Notes under the pieces: model-generated
The model's input: only the letters and a program-made list of their open reading frames with translations
Database searches by the model: none
Told to the model about the DNA's origin: nothing
Shown here: positions 28,644-37,129 of the stretch, piece after piece
How positions within the stretch are numbered: position 1 is the stretch's first letter
Layout: each line of letters opens with the position of its first letter
NCBI GenBank assembly: GCA_965230535.1
Contig: OZ246009.1
Span: 992,001-1,056,000, forward strand
From: JAUILH01 sp965230535
GTDB taxonomy: Bacteria > Bacteroidota > Bacteroidia > Flavobacteriales_D > JAUILH01
Length of the DNA stretch: 64,000 bases
Direction of reading: 5' to 3'
Translations under genes and position numbers: made by a program

Positions 28644-31628
28644 TTATTTGTTAACGATCAATTTAGCTGTTTTTCTGCTGTTCCCAGCTCTTAAGTTAAC
28701 CAGGTAAGTACCAGAAGCCAAATCATCAGCATTGATGTCGATGATGTGGTTGCCACTACCAAGAGAACCAGCTTTGATCTCTTTAACTTTTCTACCAGTT
28801 AGAGAGTATACTTCAACAGTTACCTGAGCTCTTTCGTTCAGATCAAATTCAATCTTACCTGCATTGTTCATCGGGTTAGGATAAACGCTTAAGCTTGCGA
28901 TGAATTCTTTATTGTCTGCTAATTGATCAAGATCGTCTGGAGTACTTAAGTAAGTAGAACTTGCCCAGATACCACGTCCAAATGTAGATAAGTAAACCTC
29001 ACCTGGTCTGTAAGCACCTTCATCAAATCCTCTCCACTGCTGTCTTACTTCATATACAGGCGTGATTCCTAAGCCAGCCGGATCGTTACCAGAAACAAAG
29101 TCCCATGTAGTACCACCATTGTCGGTAGCGTATACACCGAATTCAGTTCCAATGATAATCAACCCTGAAGTAGCAAACTCTCTGTCAATAACAGCATCAT
29201 ACACAGGTGTGTTGATTAAGTTACCTTCGATTGAGCTAAAGCTACCAGTTCCAGTTGCAGTAGGATCAGTGTCAGCTGTAGTAGATCTGTACACGTTAGT
29301 TGTGTTAAATCCGTTAAGCGTGATCACAACGTTTCCGGCATCATTAGGATCAATTCCAAGTCCTGATACAGAAGCACCTCCCTGGAAGATTTTAGTAACA
29401 GTTACTGTAGCTGGGTACTGTTTTGGATCAGACGCACTGAAACCAGGATCGTACTCATTAGCATACATGGTATTTAAACCAGCAACTCTCCATACTTCAC
29501 CACCACCAGTACCAACGTACATGATGTCTCCATCAGCAGAAAATTCAATCTTGCTAGGGCTCGAGATGTTGTCGAAATGCCACCAGAAAGGATCGTTACT
29601 TAATTTAATAGCGTCTCTTGAAACCCAAACACCAGCGCAAACGCTACCGCCTCCGATTCCGAATCCGTACCAGCTCTGAATAACATCCTGAATTTTGATA
29701 GTGTCCATAGGAACATTCAACATGTATAAATCAGGGCTTACTAATAAAGTATCAGAATTAGTTGGGTGTAAGAACACGTTGAATGTAGCAGTTCCTACAA
29801 CTTGAGTACCTGAAGGGTGGATCGTATCAACAACCGTGATTGGTTGAGTCAATACTTCATATAATGGTATGTTAAGTCCAGCACTGAATACCCATGCAGT
29901 ATCTCCAATAGCCATAGAAGAATCAGCAAGGAAAACAATCGAATCTGTTGAGTTCAAATCTTTGTCAGTTTCCCAAAGTCTACCAATTGTGTTGAATCCA
30001 CCGATTCCGTCACCAGCAGTAGATCCTGCAGTACCACAAGAGTTCAAAGTTCCACTGAAGAAGTTACCCCAGGTAAATCCTCTATCGTTAGATCTTTCGA
30101 TACCTCCATAGTATAAAGAAGCAATCATGAAATCAGCATCTAAGTGAGAGATGTCACATGTAAATCCGTCACCACCTCTTACTTCTTCAAATTCTAAAGA
30201 AGAGTTACCATTAAGGTCGTTGTACTGAGTTCCGTTATCTTGTGCACCACCAATTACTTCACCGTGAGCAGAGAAGCCCATGCTGTAGAATTGAGTTACA
30301 TTAAATCCTTTGTTAGATGGGAAGAATACATCTCCAATGTTAGAGTTAGGAGAACGTCCGATACCACCATCACTACCAATGTAAAGGTCACCAGCATCAT
30401 TCCATAAAAATTCGTGCTGATCCGCGTGAACATAGATTGGTGAGTTGTGAGCCGCAGCCCAGAAAGATTTTTGAGCCCACTGTCCGAATGCAGGGTTACT
30501 TGTTGGATCGATATTCCACTCATACAAATCCAAACCAGCAGCAAAAGCTTTTCCAGGGTTACCTGGCATAACAGTGATACATAGATCGTAAAGACCTTGA
30601 GTTCCTGGAGGGTTAAAGATAGGAGAGTAAGATCCTATTTGAGACCACGATCCTGAAGTTCCGTTAGTCTTAGATACGTGTACACCTACTAAAGAACTGT
30701 TAGAAGCGATGGCGTAAACATAGTAGCTACCATCTTCTTTCTCGTGAGAATATGCAAATTCAACTCTGGAAGCAACAGAAATATCAGATCCGTTTAGGGT
30801 AGTCCAGTTAGCACCACCATCCGTTGATACTCTTCTACTTGTCCCAAATGAAGCAATCAAGTTCATGTTGTCATTAGACATGGCAAAAGCACTACAGTTT
30901 GCCAAAGAAGGTGCTCCTGAAATAGTAGAAATAGAAGAACCATCATATTGTCTTAAACCAGCAGAACATCCAAAGTAAAATCTATCCTGACCTGTCAGTC
31001 CGATAATATCATTTGTATAAGAGAAACCAGTTGATCCCGTAATCACAGACCAAGAAGAACCACCATCAGTAGATTCCCAAATTCCGCTTGCACTACCAAT
31101 AGGATCATAAGAGTTTTTAGTTCCTACTAAGATTCTGTAAGGAGCAACATCTGATTGTCCGATTGAACCAACCATTACTTCCGGAAACCCTTCAACCTTT
31201 GTCCAGTTATTACCACCGTCAAAAGATTCAAATAGTCCACCAGAAACACTTCCTGCATATACGTGGTTTTGGTCCTGAGCGTCAATTAAGATAGCTCTTG
31301 TTCTACCACCAACATTGTCCGGACCTTTTTCATCCCAAGACATGTTAACAACTCTTGATCCTGCATTTGCTTTTTGAAAGCGTACAGCTTCTGCAAAGGC
31401 GTCCGCCCATACTTGAGGATCATATTCTCCTGTGCTGACATCTACACGCTGACTTTCATAAAGTTCGCGCTGAGCATCAGCCAATCGGTTTTCAGTTTGT
31501 AGGAATTCAGTTCTTGGAGAGTAGTTTTGACTCGATTTTTGGTCATCACTCTTGATTGAAGAAATCGTTACTGCGCCTGCAATAGCCATTACGCCAACTC
31601 CCCCAAGGATAATCTTGCTGTTTCTCAT
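28644..31628 (-). CDS. secreted beta-propeller protein with T9SS type A sorting domain, tandem paralogue
   Basis: The 994-residue protein has the same architecture as its neighbour and is co-linear with it over the whole length. The sorting domain differs from that of the neighbour by one residue (GSLGSGNH against GSLGNGNH). By eye, codon choice in this copy is more uniform than in the other, as in abundant proteins, so this may be the highly expressed copy. A candidate promoter lies about 50 bp upstream. Confidence 0.92.
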   Translation of the reverse strand: MRNSKIILGGVGVMAIAGAVTISSIKSDDQKSSQNYSPRTEFLQTENRLADAQRELYESQRVDVSTGEYDPQVWADAFAEAVRFQKANAGSRVVNMSWDEKGPDNVGGRTRAILIDAQDQNHVYAGSVSGGLFESFDGGNNWTKVEGFPEVMVGSIGQSDVAPYRILVGTKNSYDPIGSASGIWESTDGGSSWSVITGSTGFSYTNDIIGLTGQDRFYFGCSAGLRQYDGSSISTISGAPSLANCSAFAMSNDNMNLIASFGTSRRVSTDGGANWTTLNGSDISVASRVEFAYSHEKEDGSYYVYAIASNSSLVGVHVSKTNGTSGSWSQIGSYSPIFNPPGTQGLYDLCITVMPGNPGKAFAAGLDLYEWNIDPTSNPAFGQWAQKSFWAAAHNSPIYVHADQHEFLWNDAGDLYIGSDGGIGRSPNSNIGDVFFPSNKGFNVTQFYSMGFSAHGEVIGGAQDNGTQYNDLNGNSSLEFEEVRGGDGFTCDISHLDADFMIASLYYGGIERSNDRGFTWGNFFSGTLNSCGTAGSTAGDGIGGFNTIGRLWETDKDLNSTDSIVFLADSSMAIGDTAWVFSAGLNIPLYEVLTQPITVVDTIHPSGTQVVGTATFNVFLHPTNSDTLLVSPDLYMLNVPMDTIKIQDVIQSWYGFGIGGGSVCAGVWVSRDAIKLSNDPFWWHFDNISSPSKIEFSADGDIMYVGTGGGEVWRVAGLNTMYANEYDPGFSASDPKQYPATVTVTKIFQGGASVSGLGIDPNDAGNVVITLNGFNTTNVYRSTTADTDPTATGTGSFSSIEGNLINTPVYDAVIDREFATSGLIIIGTEFGVYATDNGGTTWDFVSGNDPAGLGITPVYEVRQQWRGFDEGAYRPGEVYLSTFGRGIWASSTYLSTPDDLDQLADNKEFIASLSVYPNPMNNAGKIEFDLNERAQVTVEVYSLTGRKVKEIKAGSLGSGNHIIDINADDLASGTYLVNLRAGNSRKTAKLIVNK

Positions 31629-31667
31629 ACTAATATAATTGTTCTTAAAATAAACCTAAAAGCGGGA

Positions 31668-31696
31668 CTAAAATACATAATTTAATTTATCCGCAA
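31668..31696 (-). promoter_or_regulatory. candidate promoter of the T9SS propeller gene
   Basis: Reading the minus strand, TTG (31694-31696), an 18-bp spacer and TATTTTAG (31668-31675) match the Bacteroidota layout with one mismatch in the -7 box. A perfect TAAATTTG at 31710-31717 lacks a partner at the right distance, so the choice between them is open. The rest of the 224-bp gap to lipA shows nothing else I can name. Confidence 0.35.
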
Positions 31697-31852
31697 GACA
31701 GTATTGATCCAAATTTAGCTAAATGTATTTGTCATTGATTAAATGGTGACAAATTCATAAGGCCAATTGAACTTATATTAAAGGTAAAGAATTAGAAGAA
31801 GGAACTTTGCCCGGACAAATCTAAAATTGAGCAAAATTATACATGTCTATTG

Positions 31853-32725
31853 CTAGAATATATGTTTTTCGGCGTGGTATGATGATCTCACCAGGGGACC
31901 ACTTTCAACATATCGGAAGCCTTTTTCAAGGGCAATTTCTTTGTACTCGGCAAATTTTTCAGGAGTAATGAAATCATCAACCGGTAAATGTTTTGGAGTA
32001 GGCTGAAGGTATTGTCCAAGTGTTAAAATATCCACATCAACACTTCTTAAATCATCCATGGTTTCAATAACTTCCTCCTCGGTTTCTCCAAGTCCCAGCA
32101 TTACACCGGATTTGGTTTTCATTCCACCTTGTTTAAGTCTTCTGAGAACTTCAAGACTCCTGTTGTATTTGGCTTGAATTCTAACTTCCTTAGTAAGTCG
32201 TCTTACAGTTTCCAGATTGTGACTCACAATTTCCGGTGCCACATCAATGATACGTTGCAGATTTTCCCAATTTCCCGCGAAATCAGGAATCAGTGTTTCC
32301 ATGGTGGTTTCCGGTGATTGGTGTCTGATTGCACGAACAGTCGCTGCCCAAATTTCGGATCCTCCATCTGGCAAATCGTCTCTGTCTACAGATGTTATGA
32401 CACAATGTTTAACCTGCATGAGTTTAACCGATCTGGCAACACGTCCTGGTTCAAAAGGATCGGCCTCAAGCGGACGCCCCGTAGCAACATTGCAAAAACC
32501 ACATGATCTGGTGCAAATATTTCCCAGAATCATAAACGTAGCAGTTCCCGCTCCCCAACATTCACCCATGTTTGGGCAGTTCCCACTTTCACATATCGTG
32601 TGAAGCTTGTGCTCCGTAACGAGATTTCTGACTTTTTTGTACTCTTCTCCTGTGGGAAGCTTAACTCTAAGCCATTTTGGTTTTTTCGTACGGATGTTTG
32701 GTCTTTCGGCTAAATCCTTTTCCAT
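31853..32725 (-). CDS. lipA: lipoyl synthase
   Basis: The 290-residue radical SAM enzyme inserts two sulphur atoms into octanoyl groups on lipoyl domains. Both iron-sulphur cluster motifs are present: the auxiliary-cluster motif CESGNCPNMGEC near residue 44, and the radical SAM motif CTRSCGFC near 71. The C-terminal RSSYHAE motif, in which a Ser ligates the auxiliary cluster, is intact. It lies 6 bp from the next gene on the same strand. Confidence 0.97.
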   Translation of the reverse strand: MEKDLAERPNIRTKKPKWLRVKLPTGEEYKKVRNLVTEHKLHTICESGNCPNMGECWGAGTATFMILGNICTRSCGFCNVATGRPLEADPFEPGRVARSVKLMQVKHCVITSVDRDDLPDGGSEIWAATVRAIRHQSPETTMETLIPDFAGNWENLQRIIDVAPEIVSHNLETVRRLTKEVRIQAKYNRSLEVLRRLKQGGMKTKSGVMLGLGETEEEVIETMDDLRSVDVDILTLGQYLQPTPKHLPVDDFITPEKFAEYKEIALEKGFRYVESGPLVRSSYHAEKHIF

Positions 32726-32731
32726 TAAGAA

Positions 32732-33475
32732 TTAAAATAATTTCTTGCCAAAGATAAAGCTTATATAGAATGACTGGAACCAAAAACGGTTATTATCGCC
32801 AGCCATGATTTGAATATCCTCTGTGAATACATCAAGAGTAGAACCTATTTCTAAAGCCTTAATGCCTTCTTCATAGGGAGAGAATTCAAAATAGAACCCG
32901 AACTTGCCAGATAGGCCAGGTTTGATTTTTATTTCATTCAAACCTTTAGAGCCTGGTGCTCTCCCATAAATCTCGTTTAGAGTATGCTTTTCCGGATCGT
33001 ATTTCTCTTCTGAAGGAATGCAGCCTCCCTGACCAGTTGGCTGGCAAACATTGAGATAAATAGGTTTTAACAGGCCAATGCTGGGGCCAATAGCCCAAAC
33101 ATAACCCAGTTCTACACCGCGATCTCTGAGTTTGTTAAACAGAATTCTTCTTTGACCGTACTGAGGTCTTACTACGTTGAATGAATTCATTTTTCCAAAG
33201 ATGAATCCTTTTGAATCTTCCGTGATATTATTGACAACACGTGTTTCTTTATCGTGTTTCATTGTGGCGAAATCCAGACTGTATAATGTCTTTACTTTTG
33301 CGGATCTTTGTCTACCATACCTAAAACCAAATCCCCAGCCTTTTGTTTGCAAAGTAGCAATACCAGCAGCTTCTTGTCTGTACAAAAAACTTGTTTCATT
33401 TTTCCCCGGAAGTTGTGCATTTCCAGTCATTGAAAAAATGAACATTAATGGTAATATTAAGGCTAGTAATTTCAT
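32732..33475 (-). CDS. exported protein with beta-barrel character, unknown function
   Basis: The 247-residue product has a signal peptide (cleavage after GNAQ) and alternating hydrophobic and polar strands, ending in a Phe after GKKLF. This is consistent with an outer membrane barrel of about 10-12 strands. It contains a short Cys-containing loop (NVCQPTGQGGC). It lies directly upstream of lipA and divergent from osmC, with which it shares a compact promoter region. No family was recognised with certainty. Confidence 0.68.
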   Translation of the reverse strand: MKLLALILPLMFIFSMTGNAQLPGKNETSFLYRQEAAGIATLQTKGWGFGFRYGRQRSAKVKTLYSLDFATMKHDKETRVVNNITEDSKGFIFGKMNSFNVVRPQYGQRRILFNKLRDRGVELGYVWAIGPSIGLLKPIYLNVCQPTGQGGCIPSEEKYDPEKHTLNEIYGRAPGSKGLNEIKIKPGLSGKFGFYFEFSPYEEGIKALEIGSTLDVFTEDIQIMAGDNNRFWFQSFYISFIFGKKLF

Positions 33476-33479
33476 TAGG

Positions 33480-33509
33480 TTTGTATTGTATTCAAAGTTA
33501 CTAAATTAT
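33480..33509. promoter_or_regulatory. back-to-back divergent promoters
   Basis: On the plus strand TTTG (33480-33483), 18 bp and TAAATTAT (33502-33509) face osmC. On the minus strand a perfect TAACTTTG -7 box occupies 33493-33500, facing the barrel-protein gene. The two overlap in 30 bp, so polymerase binding at one could exclude the other. Pattern-based inference. Confidence 0.4.
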
Positions 33510-33532
33510 AACGTTAGAAAAAAGGTAAAATT

Positions 33533-33940
33533 ATGGCAACGGCAAAGATCATTTATTCAGGAGATTTAAGAACTGAAATGACACACCTTAAATCGGGTAA
33601 TCAAGTCATTACAGATGCGCCAACGGACAATCATGGAAAAGGTGAAGCATTTTCTCCAACGGATTTGTTGTCTGCTTCATTGGTGAGTTGTATGATCACC
33701 ATAATTGGTATAAAAGCTGAGAACGCAGGTGTTAGTTTGGGGAAAATTTCAGCTGAAATGACTAAAGTGATGGGGGATGCTCCAAGGCGAGTTTCAGAAA
33801 TTAAAATCTACTTAACTATTGAAGACCTTGATTACACCGATAAAGAAAAAGATATGATTTGGCGTGCGGCAATCAACTGTCCTGTGGCCAAAAGCCTTCA
33901 TCCCGATATCAATCAGGAACTTGAAATCCATTACGTTTAA
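33533..33940 (+). CDS. OsmC family peroxide reductase
   Basis: The 135-residue protein reduces organic hydroperoxides with a Cys pair. The first Cys is in SASLVSCMITIIG near residue 51, and the second is in AINCPVAKSLHPD near 112. Order and spacing fit the OsmC/Ohr family; the substrate cannot be told from the sequence. It overlaps the FadL-type gene by 4 bp at its end (convergent). Confidence 0.9.
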   Translation: MATAKIIYSGDLRTEMTHLKSGNQVITDAPTDNHGKGEAFSPTDLLSASLVSCMITIIGIKAENAGVSLGKISAEMTKVMGDAPRRVSEIKIYLTIEDLDYTDKEKDMIWRAAINCPVAKSLHPDINQELEIHYV

Positions 33941-35418
33941 TAGCGGAACCCTATAGAAAAACTAATATTCGTTTCGGAGTTTTTCAGGATTGCAGCGTTC
34001 ACCAGAACAGGGTCATATAAGTAATAATCTTCCGACCAGTTGGTAAAGGAAAGCGCCATATCTGCGAAGAAAGTTTTAGTTCTGTAACCAAAACCTAAAG
34101 AGTAGCTGGTTCTTTGCGGATTAGATTCAACCACATCTTCCAGCGTTTCATCATAAGGAGACATCTGATACATGAAGCCTGCTCTCAATAACAATTGATC
34201 AATTCTAAACTCACCACCTACACGACCAGTTATTGCAGATCGATACAAATCGTCGATGGTGTTATTGATATTACTATAATTAAATGAAGCTGATCTTCTT
34301 GCGCTGGCAAATTTGGAATTTCCGTAATCCAGGTACTCTACCTCAGCACTCACAACACCTCTTTTCTTAATGATACCGGCAATGCTTCCCATAAGTCGGG
34401 CAGGGGTGGTTAGTCTATACTGATAACGACCATCAGGAGAGTCTCCCGTTTCAGTTCCTCCATCGGCAAATTGAGTCTGCATGGAGCTATTCCAATTGTC
34501 AGTCAAAAGAATTCTCGAAGGAGTATGGGCAGCAAATCCAATTCTGATAAAGTTGGTTGGAATAATGATAACACCAACCTTTAAATTGATTCCAGTACCT
34601 CTTGTTGTGAGATTGTATGCATAAGAGAAATTTTCAAGTGTATCGATATGGTTAGTACCACTTGGGTTGTATCTTGCTTCTCTGTGGATATATTCTTCTC
34701 TGAAACGCACGGATGGAATCCCAACTGTAGCTCCAATCAATAGCTTATCGCCATAATTCCCGCTCAAAGAGAAAGCCGTTTCATTCATTCCGCCTTTTCT
34801 TGATAAGGTAAGGTTTTGCTGAATTGAATCTACGTGTACGAATCGGTGAGTATAATCCGTTGTGGCGCCAATCGGGTCAATGGCATATGCTTGATAGGCC
34901 ACTCCTGAGCCAAATGGAGATACACTACTCAAGTCATTGGCGTCTGTACCTGCTGCTTGTTGAGCGAATACAGCTAAAAGTGAATTATTGTTCAGTCCGC
35001 TAATACTGGTACTGTAATTAAATGTAGCTAGTTTAGTGTAGTTAATGGCAAACTGAACGGATTTCCATTGATTGAAATTATCGGCCTCCATTCTGTTGAC
35101 CGCCACAAAACCAAATTGATTCATATTACCTCTCAAATCACTGTCGGATTGACTGGTGCCGTTGTAATCAGCATGTGTACCATAGATCGAAATTCCTGGT
35201 GAAAAAGAGAATTCTGATTTGTTAAATTTTGCCAGTCCGGCCGGATTTGTGCTCGCTACAGAAATATCAGCTCCTAATGCGCCGAAGGCACCAGACATCC
35301 CATTATATCTTGCAGTTCCATAGTACTGAAGTTGTGTGTATCTCAGGGCGTCTATTTCGTTTTGGGCAAAAAGAATACCGGAGGGAATTAATCCCAATAA
35401 AAAAAGCCAGGTTCTCAT
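33937..35418 (-). CDS. OmpP1/FadL family outer membrane transport protein
   Basis: The 493-residue product has a signal peptide (cleavage after LFAQ), then the family start pattern ALRYTQLQYYGTARYNGMSG with ASTNPAGLAKF. This is the hatch-region signature of OmpP1/FadL/TodX proteins. The rest alternates as a barrel and ends with SIGFRY. Such porins take up hydrophobic compounds such as fatty acids. It is 12 bp downstream of the low-complexity lipoprotein gene. Confidence 0.9.
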   Translation of the reverse strand: MRTWLFLLGLIPSGILFAQNEIDALRYTQLQYYGTARYNGMSGAFGALGADISVASTNPAGLAKFNKSEFSFSPGISIYGTHADYNGTSQSDSDLRGNMNQFGFVAVNRMEADNFNQWKSVQFAINYTKLATFNYSTSISGLNNNSLLAVFAQQAAGTDANDLSSVSPFGSGVAYQAYAIDPIGATTDYTHRFVHVDSIQQNLTLSRKGGMNETAFSLSGNYGDKLLIGATVGIPSVRFREEYIHREARYNPSGTNHIDTLENFSYAYNLTTRGTGINLKVGVIIIPTNFIRIGFAAHTPSRILLTDNWNSSMQTQFADGGTETGDSPDGRYQYRLTTPARLMGSIAGIIKKRGVVSAEVEYLDYGNSKFASARRSASFNYSNINNTIDDLYRSAITGRVGGEFRIDQLLLRAGFMYQMSPYDETLEDVVESNPQRTSYSLGFGYRTKTFFADMALSFTNWSEDYYLYDPVLVNAAILKNSETNISFSIGFRY

Positions 35419-35430
35419 ATGAATCTTGAA

Positions 35431-36990
35431 TTATCTTCTTCCTCCAGAAGAACGTGAGCTACTTGATCTGGAGCTTGAGCTTTTGCTTGAAGAGCTGGAT
35501 CTGGATGAACTAGACGATCTTGATGAACTAGAGCTTGAACCACTGTAGCTGCTACGACCTCTTGATGACGATCCGCTATACGAACTGCTGCTTCTTGATG
35601 GAGAGCTGTATGAGCTGTTACCTCTTGATGAAGAACCGCTATATGAACTGCTTCCTCTTGACGAAGAACCACTATAAGAGCTATTGCCTCTGGAAGATGA
35701 ACCACTGTATGAGCTGTTGCCTCTTGATGAAGAACCGCTGTAGCTTGAGCTACCTCTGCTGTAATTTGAGTATCCAGAGTTATTTCTTGAACTATTCTGG
35801 TAATCAGAACGAGATCTGATCGCCTTAGTGTCTTGTTTAAATGGTGTTCTTGCTTTACTTGCAGTCAAGTTATTTACAGAACCAGCCTTTGAAGTACTGT
35901 GGTGGGTTTTGGAAGTAGTTGCCTTATCGGTTGCAATGGTTCCGGCTGGTTTTTTATTTGGACTAAAAGTCACTTTACCAGTACTAACCTGACCTTGATT
36001 AGGTTTTCCAAACTGAGTTCCGTTAACTTGATTGTGGCTCACTACATGATTACTTGCAAGTCCGGTATAGGCACCATTATAAATACCTTTGCCATTGTTG
36101 CCTTTAATCTCTTTTGTAGAAGGCACAGCAAGTCCGGCATAGTCAGAAGCAGAGTTGCCTCCATATGAAGATCCACCAGTACTGTTTGATCCTAAGTGGG
36201 TGTTTGGACCGTTGTAGTATGAGTTATTGCCGTCGTTATTGTTGTTATTGTTCCAAATAGTTCCTCCGTTACCATAATAACCGTTTCCGTAGTAGTTATT
36301 ATAACCGTAAGGGTTGTAACCATATGGGTTATAAGCATAGGGATTGTAACCATAAGGATTGTTCCAGTTGTTGTAGAACGGATCATTCCAGTATGAGTTG
36401 TAATAACCGTAATTATAGTAATATGGTCTGTTCCAACCGTAGAAATTGTTGTTCCAGCCGTTGTTATATCCATTCCAGTAACCAGCATTGTAACCAGCCC
36501 AGAAACTGAAGTGATTATTTCTTCGCCATCTCCAGAAAGCTATGCTTCTTCTGTAGTACGGATTCCCATAGTATCCATAGGCATAAGGGTTGTAGTATAC
36601 AGACCATCTTCTGTTAGGGGAGTAATATGGATCGTAGAAATTCCCATACTGATACTGGTAGTATGGATCGTCCCAACCATTGTATCTCGAACCGTAATAG
36701 TTGTTGATAGTTGTGTTGCCACCACTTGAATATCTTTGAGAATACTTGTCGTTAGGATCATAATAGTCTTCCCCTTCATTAGGATCATAGTATGATTCTA
36801 CATCACTCTTCTCGCTTTCGGAGATGTATTCCATGAAATCTCGGTCTGTATCGGTAGTAGTAGACGCCTCAAAAGACTCGTCAGAAGAATCGCCATAAAC
36901 GTCATCAACGTCATAATTGGCAACATCCTGCTGAGTTGAGCAGCTGCTCAAAACTATGGCGGAAATCAATATCAGAAATAAATGTTTCAT
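35431..36990 (-). CDS. low-complexity lipoprotein with Tyr/Asn/Gly and Ser/Gly repeats
   Basis: The 519-residue product has a lipoprotein signal ending Val-Leu-Ser-Ser-Cys17 and an acidic segment (about 20-75). A Tyr/Asn/Gly-rich middle (about 85-260) contains tandem copies of YNPYG, followed by a linker (about 260-395). The last 120 residues are Ser-rich with near-perfect repeats of SSYSGSSSRGN and finally SSSSRSS runs. Such sequence favours self-association at the cell surface or a disordered brush. No enzyme domain is visible. It is upstream of the FadL-like gene and on the same strand. Confidence 0.78.
   Translation of the reverse strand: MKHLFLILISAIVLSSCSTQQDVANYDVDDVYGDSSDESFEASTTTDTDRDFMEYISESEKSDVESYYDPNEGEDYYDPNDKYSQRYSSGGNTTINNYYGSRYNGWDDPYYQYQYGNFYDPYYSPNRRWSVYYNPYAYGYYGNPYYRRSIAFWRWRRNNHFSFWAGYNAGYWNGYNNGWNNNFYGWNRPYYYNYGYYNSYWNDPFYNNWNNPYGYNPYAYNPYGYNPYGYNNYYGNGYYGNGGTIWNNNNNNDGNNSYYNGPNTHLGSNSTGGSSYGGNSASDYAGLAVPSTKEIKGNNGKGIYNGAYTGLASNHVVSHNQVNGTQFGKPNQGQVSTGKVTFSPNKKPAGTIATDKATTSKTHHSTSKAGSVNNLTASKARTPFKQDTKAIRSRSDYQNSSRNNSGYSNYSRGSSSYSGSSSRGNSSYSGSSSRGNSSYSGSSSRGSSSYSGSSSRGNSSYSSPSRSSSSYSGSSSRGRSSYSGSSSSSSRSSSSSRSSSSSKSSSSRSSSSRSSGGRR
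35440..35760 (-). repeat. tandem 33-bp coding repeats
   Basis: Within the low-complexity lipoprotein gene, 33-bp units encode SSSRGNSSYSG with few changes for about six copies between roughly 35540 and 35760, followed by more degenerate Ser codons down to about 35440. This is an expansion and contraction hotspot by slippage, not a CRISPR array. Confidence 0.8.
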
Positions 36991-37129
36991 ATTTGTTCAA
37001 AATAAATGGTCGTCCACTTTTTAACACATTGAATTTACGAATCTTTCAGGACGTAAAAAAATTTGGACCATCATAATTATTAATTTTGCTTATTGGTTAA
37101 CAAAAAATTAACAAAAATCGTACCAAATA

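Noticed and set aside
35540..35760. Regular 33-bp repeats that look like a CRISPR array at first sight
   Set aside because: Units follow each other without spacers, are in frame, and encode Ser/Gly/Arg/Tyr repeats of a lipoprotein; no Cas genes nearby.
36192..36790. Long Thr/Met-rich and Ser-rich reading frames opposite or shifted to the repeat lipoprotein
   Set aside because: They arise from the biased codons of the repeat gene in other frames and have no start context or homologous look.
37062..37088. Promoter for proS (TTTG and TAATTTTG)
   Set aside because: Both boxes are good but the spacer is 15 bp, shorter than the 17-19 bp seen at other promoters here, so I did not list it.
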